NCBI RefSeq assembly: GCF_028453695.1
Contig: NC_135781.1
Location: 19,715,640-19,779,639 of the forward strand
Origin: Augochlora pura
Lineage: Eukaryota > Arthropoda > Insecta > Hymenoptera > Halictidae
Length of the DNA: 64,000 nt
Reading direction: 5' to 3'
Below the pieces are notes generated by a model. It saw nothing but the letters and a program-made list of their open reading frames with translations. It was not told the DNA's origin and did not search any database. Numbering within the stretch: the first letter of the stretch is position 1; each line of letters starts with the position of its first letter. A program made the translations under genes and the position numbers. Positions 1-9,900 of this stretch are shown here, piece by piece.

Positions 1-2360
1 TTGCCGACGCGACGTCACCGGCTCCAAAACCTACCATGGCGAACGAGAATTCTGATTAAACGTCCGGGTATAACGCGCGAGCGAATAAATGAAACTCCTC
101 GCGGTCAACGCACTTTCTAGTCTTCTGCGTGGACTGTCGTAACTTCGCTATGTTCAAACCTATACGCAGTGTATCCTTCCTGAGTTAGATATTCTTGAGT
201 ACCCCTTCTCTAGATGCGACGATGTTTCTAAATGGAAAATGGAATTTTGAATGATTCTCATTTGGTATTGAGCAAAAGAGTTGAGTCACTATCGAATCGC
301 TACACTTACGACCCAAATGAAGACTCCAAATGTTGCGAAGGAGAGTGAATGCTGCAAATGTTTAGTTTATTAATAGTCAATGCGTTCATTCTGTTCTTGT
401 AACATATTGTGTTAAACATTCTTCATACAACTCTGCATTTATCCTAGAAACCTGACCACCGTCATTGGAAAAATTATTTTAGAACTCCCTTTAAAAAGTA
501 TCCAATTTCCGGAACCCAGTTTCGATTGTAATTGGAAGCTCCGATACTGAAAACCGCGTGCGTGGCTCTCTGATTGCAAGTAGAAACGCTGTTTGTCACA
601 TATTTTCACTTCCCAGATATTGTCACTTAAAATTCTGATCACCATTGCTTCGTGTTCGGTATTGTTTCAGATTGCATAATTTTTTTCAGTTTATAAAATT
701 TGTTCTCACGATGCTTTCTCAGAGAAATATGTAAATCCTATACTCGTATGCTACAATTTGATTAATGCAATTACTTAAATTTGTTGAAATTGCGGCATCC
801 AGCGTTCCTCTCTTCTCTTTCTTCTATTGTAGCAATAGAGTCGATCGCGTGGAACTGGCCGAGCCTTTCACGATTGCCACCTGGCGAATGATCAGCCAGT
901 CTGAGGAGGGCCGGTACACCTGTCCCGAAGCGTCATAGTTGGAATTTATGCAAGGAGGGGTCACGGGCACGGGGGAAGCGCGAGATCCTCTTGGTTTTCT
1001 GAAACGGCACGCGGAAAAATCGCGGTGTCTATCCATCATCGCGTCGCCCGGTCCCGTCCGAGGGTAAATATGACGTGGCGTGTGTGTCGGGGGGGGGGGG
1101 GGGGCACACACGCGTCCCGACGTCGAAGTGCCGCGGCGGCGAGTCGATACGGCGCGGCCGGTTACGTGGCGTTCATTAGCAAGCGCGACTCGTAAAAGCG
1201 AAACGGCTTGACATTTAACAAGGAATCGATGAAAAGATAAGTCCCCGTGCATCGCACGAACCCGCTAACCGGCCACCGTCTCTCTTTCCAAGGTTTTCTT
1301 GGTCTCTCCCCCGCCGCGGTGCCTTTCGTCGTCCCGATATCGCGACGTAACCGGAGAAATCAGCAGAAATTACGTGACTGTTATCACTTATCGCTTGTAC
1401 TACAAGAATGTAGCAACGATTATACGTGTTCGAGGGGTCGTTTTCGACCAAGACGAGGGGATTCAACCGCGGGGACAGCTATCCCCTGCGTCTCGCGCCA
1501 CCAAGCCGCAATAAAAAGCTATTTCCCGTCGTAAAAACGTGACACGGAGGTCGAGGGAAACGCATGTTTCCTAATTGAAGAACCTGCTTTATGGGAAAAA
1601 ATATTACGGAGTATGATCGCTGACGTATCGCACGCGTGCGGCGACACTGTGACGCAACATGAAAAAATATGCCCGTCGCGAGAAACTGCATTTGAACGCA
1701 GTTGGACATTGTTTTGTTAACGCTGGAGGTTTCAACGATTCGAATGATTTATTTTGAGGAATGCGCATAAAGATGTATTATTTTATCGTCATAAAAAGTA
1801 TAGTTTCTTTGATAGTAAAATGAAATTCCATCCGGCAGGTTAGGAAATTAATAAACAAGAAGAGCAATGCTCATTAAAGAAGCTGAGATTCGTGCACTTA
1901 TAATGATAAACAGAACACAACTTACGATAAGATATACGTATGTACAGAATACACTATGAAGCAATGATCAGCTGAGAAAAAGTATGACAGGAATGATCAG
2001 CTGTGTTATGAAGATGATATAAATAATATTATTAATTGAGAAGAATCTGCAACATTACTAAATAAAATATTTTAAACGTACCTCTTTCCAGTTAACGCTC
2101 ATTTAAGAATGGATCACCGAAGATGGAGTAGAAGGACTCTTGCAGCTGGTGTCTTCAAAATTATTCAAAGTAGAGTATACTTGTTTAAACTCGATGGACA
2201 AATTTCTGATCATTAAATTTTTCCGTTTGATGATCTGATGATATTAAAACCCCCATTCTTTTAAATTTGTTGTTAAAGAAATTGCATTGCTTTATAAAAT
2301 TTACGTGCTGCATCAGTGATGCAAATTGAAATCGAATCGTATCGAAAACTGCAATGTAAG
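1..2360. other. Intergenic sequence, no gene recognised
   Basis: The first 820 bases are AT-rich and hold only short, unrelated open frames. From about 820 to 1530 the sequence turns GC- and CpG-rich. Overlapping frames are open there on both strands, as expected from base composition rather than coding. I see no protein motif, tRNA or convincing splice structure. The run from 1735 to 2360 is AT-rich again and featureless. Confidence 0.6.
1078..1113. repeat. Hairpin with a 16-G homopolymer loop
   Basis: A run of 16 consecutive G residues (1089-1104) is flanked by complementary arms: GCGTGTGTG at 1078-1086 and CACACACGC at 1105-1113. The strand could fold into a stem with a G-only loop, or form a G-quadruplex. 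It lies in the GC-rich patch at 820-1530. Homopolymer length in assemblies is often uncertain. Confidence 0.7.
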
Positions 2361-2465
2361 AATTCTATTTTACCACTTATTAATTTCGCATAATAAATTC
2401 TATTTCACCACTTATTGATTCTGCATAATTAATTCTAATTTACCAGTTATTACTTCCGCATAAAA
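2361..2465. repeat. 35-bp tandem repeat, three copies
   Basis: The unit begins AATTCTATTTTACCACTTAT and recurs at 2361, 2396 and 2431, each time followed by a TTCGCATAAT-like tail. The copies differ by a few substitutions, for example TTTTACC, TTTCACC and TTTACCAG. This is a short diverged minisatellite in AT-rich DNA with no coding potential. Confidence 0.8.
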
Positions 2466-2845
2466 AACACGTGATCATACTACCCAGATAAGAAATGATC
2501 GCATCAAGGACTTGTCTCAAGAAAAGACAGTTGAAAAGATGGCTGAAAGCGTCGCCAGAAAAATAGCGGGAAGTAATGAGTGTACATTACGTTTGATGAA
2601 AATCGAGAAATTGTAACCAGTTCCCACGGTTATCGACGAACACATCCGACACCGAACAATCCGTGGATCTCTATACGTGGTTCCGTGGCGTCGCGTGCGG
2701 AGGACAGATATCCTCGAACGTTTTTCATTTTCCGAGACAGGTGACCGCGCCCTGCAGGCTGTTCGCCTCGTCCTCCTGCAGCCCGCGGTTTCCTGCAACC
2801 TCCGACAGTCCTCTCAGACCTCTTCTGGCTGCCTCACCTTCGGGT

Positions 2846-2900
2846 CTATAAATAAAGGGAGGCGAAGTAAGTGCGGAGTCGGTAGGTTGTCGTCAGAGTC
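2846..2900 (+). promoter_or_regulatory. Weak core promoter candidate (TATA box)
   Basis: CTATAAATAAA at 2846-2856 is a good TATA match inside a GC-richer patch. A start would be expected near 2876. Nearby sequence (GGAGTCGG, then GTCGTCAGAG at 2889-2898) is only a poor match to the arthropod initiator TCAGT. A GA tract follows about 100 bases downstream. No recognisable transcript or coding exon follows, so this is speculative. Confidence 0.2.
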
Positions 2901-2989
2901 ATTAAGGGTAGTGCTTCGGTTTCCCTTGGAGCCGCCACACGTCTCTCCGTAAAAGTGTGTGTACGCGTTTCCTACACAACGAAAGAGGA

Positions 2990-3012
2990 AGAGAGAGAGA
3001 GAGAGAGAGAGG
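2990..3012. repeat. (GA)n microsatellite
   Basis: An uninterrupted GA dinucleotide tract of about 11 units follows GAAAGAGGAA. GAGA tracts can bind GAGA-factor-type proteins near insect promoters, but nothing here shows that it acts that way. Confidence 0.9.
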
Positions 3013-4176
3013 ACGAAGTAGGTGAATTCGAAGGAAGAGAGTGTCTCTCTGTCGATGGAAAGTCGCCGAGGACCAACTGACATTGGCGTAGACGCGGAGG
3101 TCCAGGCTTGTCATCCCTAGCGATTCAATTTTCGAGGACAACTCTGATTTTGAACGTGGGTCGCTGTTTTCGCATTCTGGAAATAAATACACTATTTGAT
3201 TTGCGATATTGCAGTCAGTATTCGATCGTGTCTCTTCCTAAACTTTGTTTTCATATGCTACGTATAATGTCGTTTTATAAGAAACGAAAAATAAACTTGT
3301 TTCATTAATTAATTCATTTAATTAGAACATTGGTGATACAGCTTATCTTATTTCTTATAAATATGTTTTGTTCAGAATTATTTGGTTACAATGTATACAA
3401 GAACAGTAATTGATTGCATTTCCTTCGAAATTAGTACTTCTTTATTACTAATAAATTTCTAGGTGAGAAAGAAATATTAATTGCTTACCAATTTTTAATC
3501 AAATTTAACATAACCAAATTATGCTTTCACGTTTAAATATTGATAACAGAAGACTCGAATTTGGTCGGAATTTAAACAAAATTAATAACATTCATGTTTA
3601 GTAGATTATGGATAAAATCTCCATAACGACATTGTTACAGTCTCCATGTTGTTACAGTGCAGTGGATTCAATTAAAAGATTGGCGACTCTGAGGTGTCAT
3701 TGAAATTGCTCTATCACATCCCAAGATAATTTTTATAACAACAAAGTTTAGATTTAAAAAAATTGTTGAACGGTGAAACTCTCTTGGTATGAGTCACAGG
3801 AATCAATTTGGTATGCATAAAAGTGCACTTTGTTACATAGAATGTTAATACTATGAGCCAGGAAAATTATTTTCAATTTACAGTTAAAGTGGCTCCGAGT
3901 GCAAAGGGTTAAATTTGGGTATTGAGCCTGTCAGATTTTATGTTCTGCTTCTTACAGTAAGTACTTATGTACAATGTCTTATAGGAGATAAGTCTTTTAT
4001 GGCAGAGGACAGCACGTCACAGGCAATTTGTGAAGATTAAAAAATTCGACTATCAGAGGCAGAATACAAGCACTGTTAACGAAACGATGGGGATGGGACA
4101 GGTAGAAGGGCATGATAAGCTTGCGGAGAAAAATTCCGCGTAGCTGCGGATAATTTGCGGGTCGGTATTAATAATT
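3013..4176. other. AT-rich sequence, no gene recognised
   Basis: I see no coding region. A lone TTAA-type transposon end (GCAAAGGGTTAA near 3901-3912) has no partner end that I can find. The stretch ends at the TAATT target-site copy of the Copia element (4172-4176). Confidence 0.6.
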
Positions 4177-4391
4177 TATTAGGATTAAATGAGTATGCGC
4201 GTATTTACTGCGTTTATTGCGTATATTATACATTAACAATGAGATAAGCCCGATAGAACATTTCGATGCGTACACGCTACGAACACAGAGTCGAATGGGG
4301 GGAATCACCGGCAAGCGGGAACGACGCTACTACCGCCCTCGGGCATGCGCACAACACACATACAGGGTGCTCGAATTGCACCGTTACAACA
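4177..4391 (-). repeat. Copia 3' LTR (215 bp)
   Basis: In element orientation it begins TGTTGTAACGG and ends CCTAATA. It ends in TA rather than the usual CA. AATAAA, a probable polyadenylation signal, lies at 4213-4218 read on the minus strand. The copy is identical to the LTR at 6762-6976 and is bounded outside by TAATT. Confidence 0.95.
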
Positions 4392-4402
4392 CCTCCTCTC
4401 AA
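4392..4402 (-). other. Polypurine tract next to the 3' LTR
   Basis: On the minus strand the sequence immediately upstream of the 3' LTR is TTGAGAGGAGG. That purine run is the expected primer site for plus-strand DNA synthesis. It starts 12 bases beyond the pol stop codon. Confidence 0.8.
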
Positions 4403-4413
4403 TGCGAGCATCA

Positions 4414-6717
4414 TCAACAATCATTACATAGCTCAATACCCATACGTTTAATACAAAAATGATGCTTATACTTAGGTAGAGGTTTCGTGAGTACATCAGC
4501 CGGCATATTTTCGGATGACAAATGCTCTAACTGAAAATTATCCTCCTTGAAAACATCACGCAAAAAATGAAATCTGAGATTAATATGCTTAGTACGCGGA
4601 TGTACAATAGGATTCTTCGCCAGTAACTGCGCGCCAAGATTATCATTATAAACCGTCATTTTCGAAAACGCAGAAAATCCTATCTCTTTGAGGAAATCCG
4701 AGAAGTATATAGCATCCTTTACTGCTTCTGCCATTGCCATATACTCAGCCTCTGTGGACGATAAGGCTACGGTTCGCTGCTTTGTTGATCTCCAACTAAT
4801 TGGACCATTTGACAGAACTGTTACATATCCCGTATATGATCGTCTATCCATCTTACATCGCCCCCAATCAGCATCCACATATACCTTAGGACAATCATCT
4901 GATTTCCTGTAAACAATACCATAATTGAGAGTACCTTTTAAATACCTTAATACTCGTTTGCCAGCCGCCCAATGTGCTTCTCCGTTACAATCGTTAAATT
5001 GTGCCAACGTGCTGACTGCATATGAGATATCTGGCCTCGTTGCGACAGCGAGATACATTAGGGCTCCGACGAGTTCTCTATACGGCCTCCTCCTGTTTGA
5101 ACGATCTCCATCGATCTTATCCAAGGCAGCATCCTTATCCAGGGGAGTAGCCACTGTATTGCAATTTTCCAATCCAAATCGTTTCAACAAATCCAAAATG
5201 TACCTCTTTTGAGAAATTGCTATCTTCCCAGATGTTTGCTCAATTTCTATACCTAAACAATATTGAGCCTTTCCCAGATCTTTAACATCGAATTCATCCG
5301 CCAGCTGATTTTTAATTTCAGCTATCCAACCTAAATCTTTTGAGATAATTAACATATCATCAACATATATAGCCATAAATAAAGTATCTTCGCCTCTTTT
5401 TGAATAATACACACAGGGATCAGCCACGGTTGACTTGAATCCCATTTCTTTTAATTTTTGAGACAGTCGTTTGTGCCACTGTCTACCGGACTGGCGCAAG
5501 CCATAAATGGCTTTGTTCAAGTGACACACTAAATCTTTATTTTCTTTCAAACGACTTAATAACTCCCTCGAGTTCTTTCTTATTTGTCTATCTTCTTTAA
5601 CATTGTTAGCTAGATCGTTCAAACATTCGCTTAATAATTCAGGTTTTTCCATATAAACCTCCTCTGAAAGTGTTCCATTTAAATATGCGCTTGTTACATC
5701 CATTTGCTCAACAGTCATACCGAATTTTACAGCTAGGGATAACAATAATCGTATAGACTCTAGTCTCGCTACAGGCGCAAAAGTGTCAAAAAATTCTATT
5801 CCAGGGCGTTGCGCAAATCCTTTCGCAACGATTCTAGCTTTCCGTTTTGCCAGGGAGCCGTCAGAGTTGTACTTATTTGTTAATACAGTTCTACAACCAA
5901 TAACTCTTTTCTTCGTTGGACGCTGTACAAGATTAAATGTATCATTTTTAATTAAATTTCGTACCTCATGTCTTATTGCATGTATCCACTCGTGTTTCTC
6001 TGTACTAGTAAGAGCATCGTCCATGGAAACTTCGGCTATACTGGCCACCAGCTCAGCTGGGTTGGTCTCTCGATCCTCTGTAACCTCTGATCTGCTTTCT
6101 TCATGACTTTCATCTGTATTTTCTTGAGTATCCTCATTTAGATCTGGTTGATTGTTAATTGCACGATAGTTAAATAACTTTCTAGGACGTCCTCTGCTTC
6201 CTGTTCTCTCTATTCTCGGTCTTCCTGGTGCCCTACACAATCGCCTTTCATCCTGGTTTTCTGCTGCTGTTTCTTCCTCACTTGTTTGATCCTCGATCTG
6301 TTCTTCAGCATTCTCTAAACTCGGAACTATAGGTTCCACCGGAGCATTATTGTTTCCAATGCAGGTATCCAGTTCTTCACATTTTTCAGGCATCTGACTA
6401 ATTTTCTGATCCAAGTGTTTATCAGTCTTATAACTTTCTCTTTCAATCACCCGGATATCCCTAGATACAATTACTCTTCTTTCGTTGGGAATCCATACTC
6501 GATATGCTTTCGCTGTTTCCGAATAACCAATGAAAGTTCCTACTTTCGTCCTTTGCGCAAACTTTGATTTGTTAGGCTCTTTGTTTAATACATATGTTTT
6601 CATTCCGAAAACCTTTAAGTGATTCAAAATCGGTCTTCTGTTATTCCAAAATTCGAACGGAGTCCTACCTTCTAGAGTTTTTGTTGGGCACCTGTTTCTC
6701 AGATAATTGGCAGTCAT
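4414..6717 (-). CDS. Copia pol fragment: integrase C-terminus, reverse transcriptase, RNase H
   Basis: A 767-residue open frame lies on the minus strand without internal stops. Residues 1-95 match the C-terminal part of Copia integrase (RTPFEFW, KVFG, GYSETAKAYRVW). An acidic, low-complexity linker follows to about 220. The reverse transcriptase spans about 230-520, with the first catalytic Asp in QMDV (residue 340) and the YVDD box at 451-454. RNase H occupies about 605-725, with catalytic acids in VDADW (615 and 617), STEAEY (Glu 656) and YNDN (Asp 692). The C-terminus keeps ENMPADVLTKPL. The stop lies 22 bases before the 3' LTR. The frame stays open upstream of the first ATG through LTHGFWAEAV to 6756, so this ATG is only the first available Met. 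The gag, protease and integrase DDE core are missing. RT and RNase H may still be functional. Confidence 0.93.
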   Translation of the reverse strand: MTANYLRNRCPTKTLEGRTPFEFWNNRRPILNHLKVFGMKTYVLNKEPNKSKFAQRTKVGTFIGYSETAKAYRVWIPNERRVIVSRDIRVIERESYKTDKHLDQKISQMPEKCEELDTCIGNNNAPVEPIVPSLENAEEQIEDQTSEEETAAENQDERRLCRAPGRPRIERTGSRGRPRKLFNYRAINNQPDLNEDTQENTDESHEESRSEVTEDRETNPAELVASIAEVSMDDALTSTEKHEWIHAIRHEVRNLIKNDTFNLVQRPTKKRVIGCRTVLTNKYNSDGSLAKRKARIVAKGFAQRPGIEFFDTFAPVARLESIRLLLSLAVKFGMTVEQMDVTSAYLNGTLSEEVYMEKPELLSECLNDLANNVKEDRQIRKNSRELLSRLKENKDLVCHLNKAIYGLRQSGRQWHKRLSQKLKEMGFKSTVADPCVYYSKRGEDTLFMAIYVDDMLIISKDLGWIAEIKNQLADEFDVKDLGKAQYCLGIEIEQTSGKIAISQKRYILDLLKRFGLENCNTVATPLDKDAALDKIDGDRSNRRRPYRELVGALMYLAVATRPDISYAVSTLAQFNDCNGEAHWAAGKRVLRYLKGTLNYGIVYRKSDDCPKVYVDADWGRCKMDRRSYTGYVTVLSNGPISWRSTKQRTVALSSTEAEYMAMAEAVKDAIYFSDFLKEIGFSAFSKMTVYNDNLGAQLLAKNPIVHPRTKHINLRFHFLRDVFKEDNFQLEHLSSENMPADVLTKPLPKYKHHFCIKRMGIELCNDC

Positions 6718-6747
6718 TACTGCTTCAGCCCAAAATCCATGGGTTAA

Positions 6748-6761
6748 CTGGGCCCATAACC
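6748..6761 (-). other. Primer binding site for initiator tRNA-Met (anticodon arm)
   Basis: Directly next to the 5' LTR the plus strand reads CTGGGCCCATAACC. That equals the anticodon stem-loop of insect initiator tRNA-Met, so the element strand is complementary to it. Copia of Drosophila uses this unusual internal half-tRNA primer site, so placement and sequence fit. The last nine bases (TGGGCCCAG on the minus strand) also read in frame as Trp-Ala-Gln of integrase, and mark the deletion junction. Confidence 0.85.
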
Positions 6762-6976
6762 TATTAGGATTAAATGAGTATGCGCGTATTTACTGCGTTT
6801 ATTGCGTATATTATACATTAACAATGAGATAAGCCCGATAGAACATTTCGATGCGTACACGCTACGAACACAGAGTCGAATGGGGGGAATCACCGGCAAG
6901 CGGGAACGACGCTACTACCGCCCTCGGGCATGCGCACAACACACATACAGGGTGCTCGAATTGCACCGTTACAACA
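6762..6976 (-). repeat. Copia 5' LTR (215 bp)
   Basis: Identical to the LTR at 4177-4391 by direct comparison. Its outer end, TGTTG on the minus strand, abuts the TAATT target copy at 6977-6981. Its inner end abuts the primer binding site. Confidence 0.95.
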
Positions 6977-6981
6977 TAATT

Positions 6982-9900
6982 CATGGCAGGAGAATTTTGA
7001 CAACACGCACCCGCCCGACCAGATACCGCGTCCGCGCGCTGGAACATTTCGTTTAATGGCCACGTTTAAAACTCGACAAGGGGTGGCTGGAGAGCAAGTT
7101 GGCATTAGCAGTTACGATCGTGCCCCGGTGTCCCCACCTTTTCGTCCGGGTCGTAAAACCCGGGTCCCCGGGAAACGGAAGAACGCGACCCTTGCTGGCT
7201 GCACGCGAAAACTACCGCCCGAGCTTCTTGACGAATTCGGAAACGCGACGATAACACGTTTCGGGCTGCTCGAGCACACCTGCCCGACGCTGCTCTATCT
7301 TATAACACCCAATCGAGGTGACAGCGTTCTGGGAATCGTGCTCGTTCAGTTACTATATCACGTGCAGTGGGTTTTTCGCCATTTAATCACCCTTGTACGA
7401 CCTCGCAAATAGTTGCACGAAAGTGCTTGGGCTAATGTCTCACGCGTTTTTGCGTCAGATTTTAAATATTTCGAGACTTGTGTCTAGGCACTATGAGTGT
7501 AAACAAAGTTAAATGTTTTAACGACGAAGTAGTATTTTTATTTTTTAACAATTATTTCTTAATTTTTGCTTGCTTTCAATTTTATGTATTTAATATAGTT
7601 CTAGAAGAAGGTGTTTCTAAAAAATCCTTGTCTGCGAAGAATTACATCAACAAATTCAATTTTGTTTAGACGATTAATAAACGTTCAACTTGGTATGTGA
7701 ATAGAAATAAAACAGACGTTTTATTGGAATCAGGGAAAAGAAAATGAATGCACTTTTACCTTAAGAACGTAGAAGGATTAAAGTAATTGTACAGGAATTA
7801 TTAGTGGCTGGTGATCTGTAGTTTTTACAGAGAAGTACACAAATATTGGTGTCAAATTTCATTTTGGATGAATGATAGAAATCTTTAAATTATTGGTACG
7901 TTCATAACAATATGATATTGTTCTTAAATTCTTCTGACGCTCTTTGTTAATTTCTTAAATATTTAATTTACTGTTTGTACTTCTTATACGAGCAATAAAT
8001 ATACAGTTTATTCATTCATCTACTGAAATTAAATCTCGCTTTTGTATACTTTTCACCTGGCATATTAGTTATATTTAATATTACGTTGCCTACTCAAAAA
8101 TTGGTTGAAAACTATTTATTAATTATATACCATATTGATATATTAAATTAATAATATTGCAGTACATATATTTTTATTGCATTTTTAGAAGAAAACAGGA
8201 CTTTATTACGATTTTAATGTTTTCCATTTAAAAAATTTTTAATTTTCTGAACAACATAAAAATTTCACTTTGAAGAGTAGTGTTAAAATACATGCAGCTC
8301 AACGAAATTACCACGGCCTGCCTGTTTATTCGTTCCACACGAATGGAAGTAACCAAAAAGGCTATCTACTACTTCAAGCTTGTACGAAAGTATCTCGGGA
8401 ACCATGATCGACTTGCACCAATGGGAAACGAATTTCTTGAACGTTTTGCTGGCATTCGAGCCCGAGAACGTCGAGCCGTTTCAAGCATGTAAATGCTCGC
8501 TCCTAAATCGCCATTAAAGCATGATCAAGGGAATATCCATCGAGGCAAATGAATTCAGATATGAACGACGCGATGTAATCTATTTTTGATGCAACGAGGG
8601 TCCCTGGCGGAAAGTTACCCCGAGGTGGGCGGCGGAGGGTGGGGGCAGTTACTGGTGCTAATGTAGTTAAAAAGTGATTAAACCAACCCTTCCGTGCGCC
8701 AAATGTGCACTGCGGTATGAAATAGTCGCGGGTTCGGCGTTCCGTGGACACGGTTATAAATGATCCTGACGCAATCTAAAAACATTCTGCCGGTCAATAA
8801 ACGTTCAATATTTGACGGGGAAAACACACGGCTCCCGGAGCGGCGCGCTGCGTCCAAACATTGGGTCGAACTCGATGCAAATAAATAAATCGAATTGTCA
8901 CAATAACGTTACGATTTCACACAGAAACGCCGTTTTTCGTCTTCGAGTCGACGGAAAGAATCTGTCGAACGTTTCACACATCCGTCACTTCGGATACGAT
9001 TAATTGAAACGTCATCCGACTGGGTGTGTAACAGTAACGATTACCGTTTATTTAATATTGAAAATAACTGGCAGTATTTTATGACCGGCATCATTTTAGA
9101 CATTTTCAAGTATAACATACGGTAGCGGTCATTAGATTTAGATTTAGTCCGTAGATTTAGTGTTAATATTTAGGTGACTGTATAGTGACGCCACTGTTCA
9201 AGCAACGTTAGAAAAATGTCTCCAATGTGATCTTTAATAATGACTTAAGAAGAATGTTGTATACTGATTCAAAGATGATAGATGAGAGGGGGAACCTCTA
9301 GCTCCCCGAATAAAATGAATTACACTTTCTCCGATTCGTTGCGTTTAAATACTTGCCGTGGAAAGTATGCGATTTCCCGCTACAATTTTGTCCAAACCAC
9401 TCTAATTCCGACCATTACCTTAAACGGGCCGCTCAATTACCAAATGTACGAGGGTGACGAATGTTCAGATGTAATGACCGGAAAATATTTTTCTGAAACG
9501 ATCGTGCGAAGATTTCTCCCAGTCAGAGTCGTCGGTCAACAATTTCAACTCGGAAGTTTTTCAAAAGAATAGTTCCGGAGCCGCATCGGGTTTATGTTTA
9601 CGAGGGTCATTTTGATTCAATTACTCAGCTAGGATGAAGCCGTTCGGCGCGCGCGAATTTACGAACGCCCGCTGGAAGGCTGTATAAAACAATTACAGAG
9701 AAATTTATCGCGCTGTAAACTCTTACGGTAGCTTTCATTCCTGCCACTTCCGTGGGCGCGGCGCTTTCGTTATTTTCGGAGGAAATACGGGAATAAAGCA
9801 CGCCGAAAGTCAAATTTATATTTCGTCGATGTTCGTCCCATTCTCGGCGATATTGCCACGTTGATTGCCGTGTCGCTCGTATGTGGGTCGCGCTATTCTT

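Larger units (their letters stand above)
4177..6976 (-). mobile_element. Copia-type LTR retrotransposon, internally deleted, recent
   Basis: This is a complete insertion by structure. Two 215-bp LTRs (4177-4391 and 6762-6976) read as identical base for base. The flanks are the same 5 bp, TAATT, at 4172-4176 and 6977-6981. In element orientation (minus strand) the order is 5' LTR, primer site, truncated pol, polypurine tract, 3' LTR. At 2.8 kb it is much shorter than the roughly 5 kb of full-length Copia elements. The gag, protease and integrase-core coding sequence is absent, and pol starts within the C-terminal part of integrase. Identical LTRs imply a very recent insertion. Without gag and protease it cannot move alone and would need a helper copy. 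Confidence 0.95.

Noticed and set aside
3901..3912. Lone TTAA-type end GCAAAGGGTTAA
   Set aside because: No matching inverted end within a plausible distance. The same applies to TTAACCC-like ends near 10327, 12438 and 52153.
6930..7412. 160-residue plus-strand frame starting in the Copia LTR
   Set aside because: It is antisense to the element, depends on a start inside the LTR, continues into unrelated GC-rich DNA and has no domain. Probably chance.
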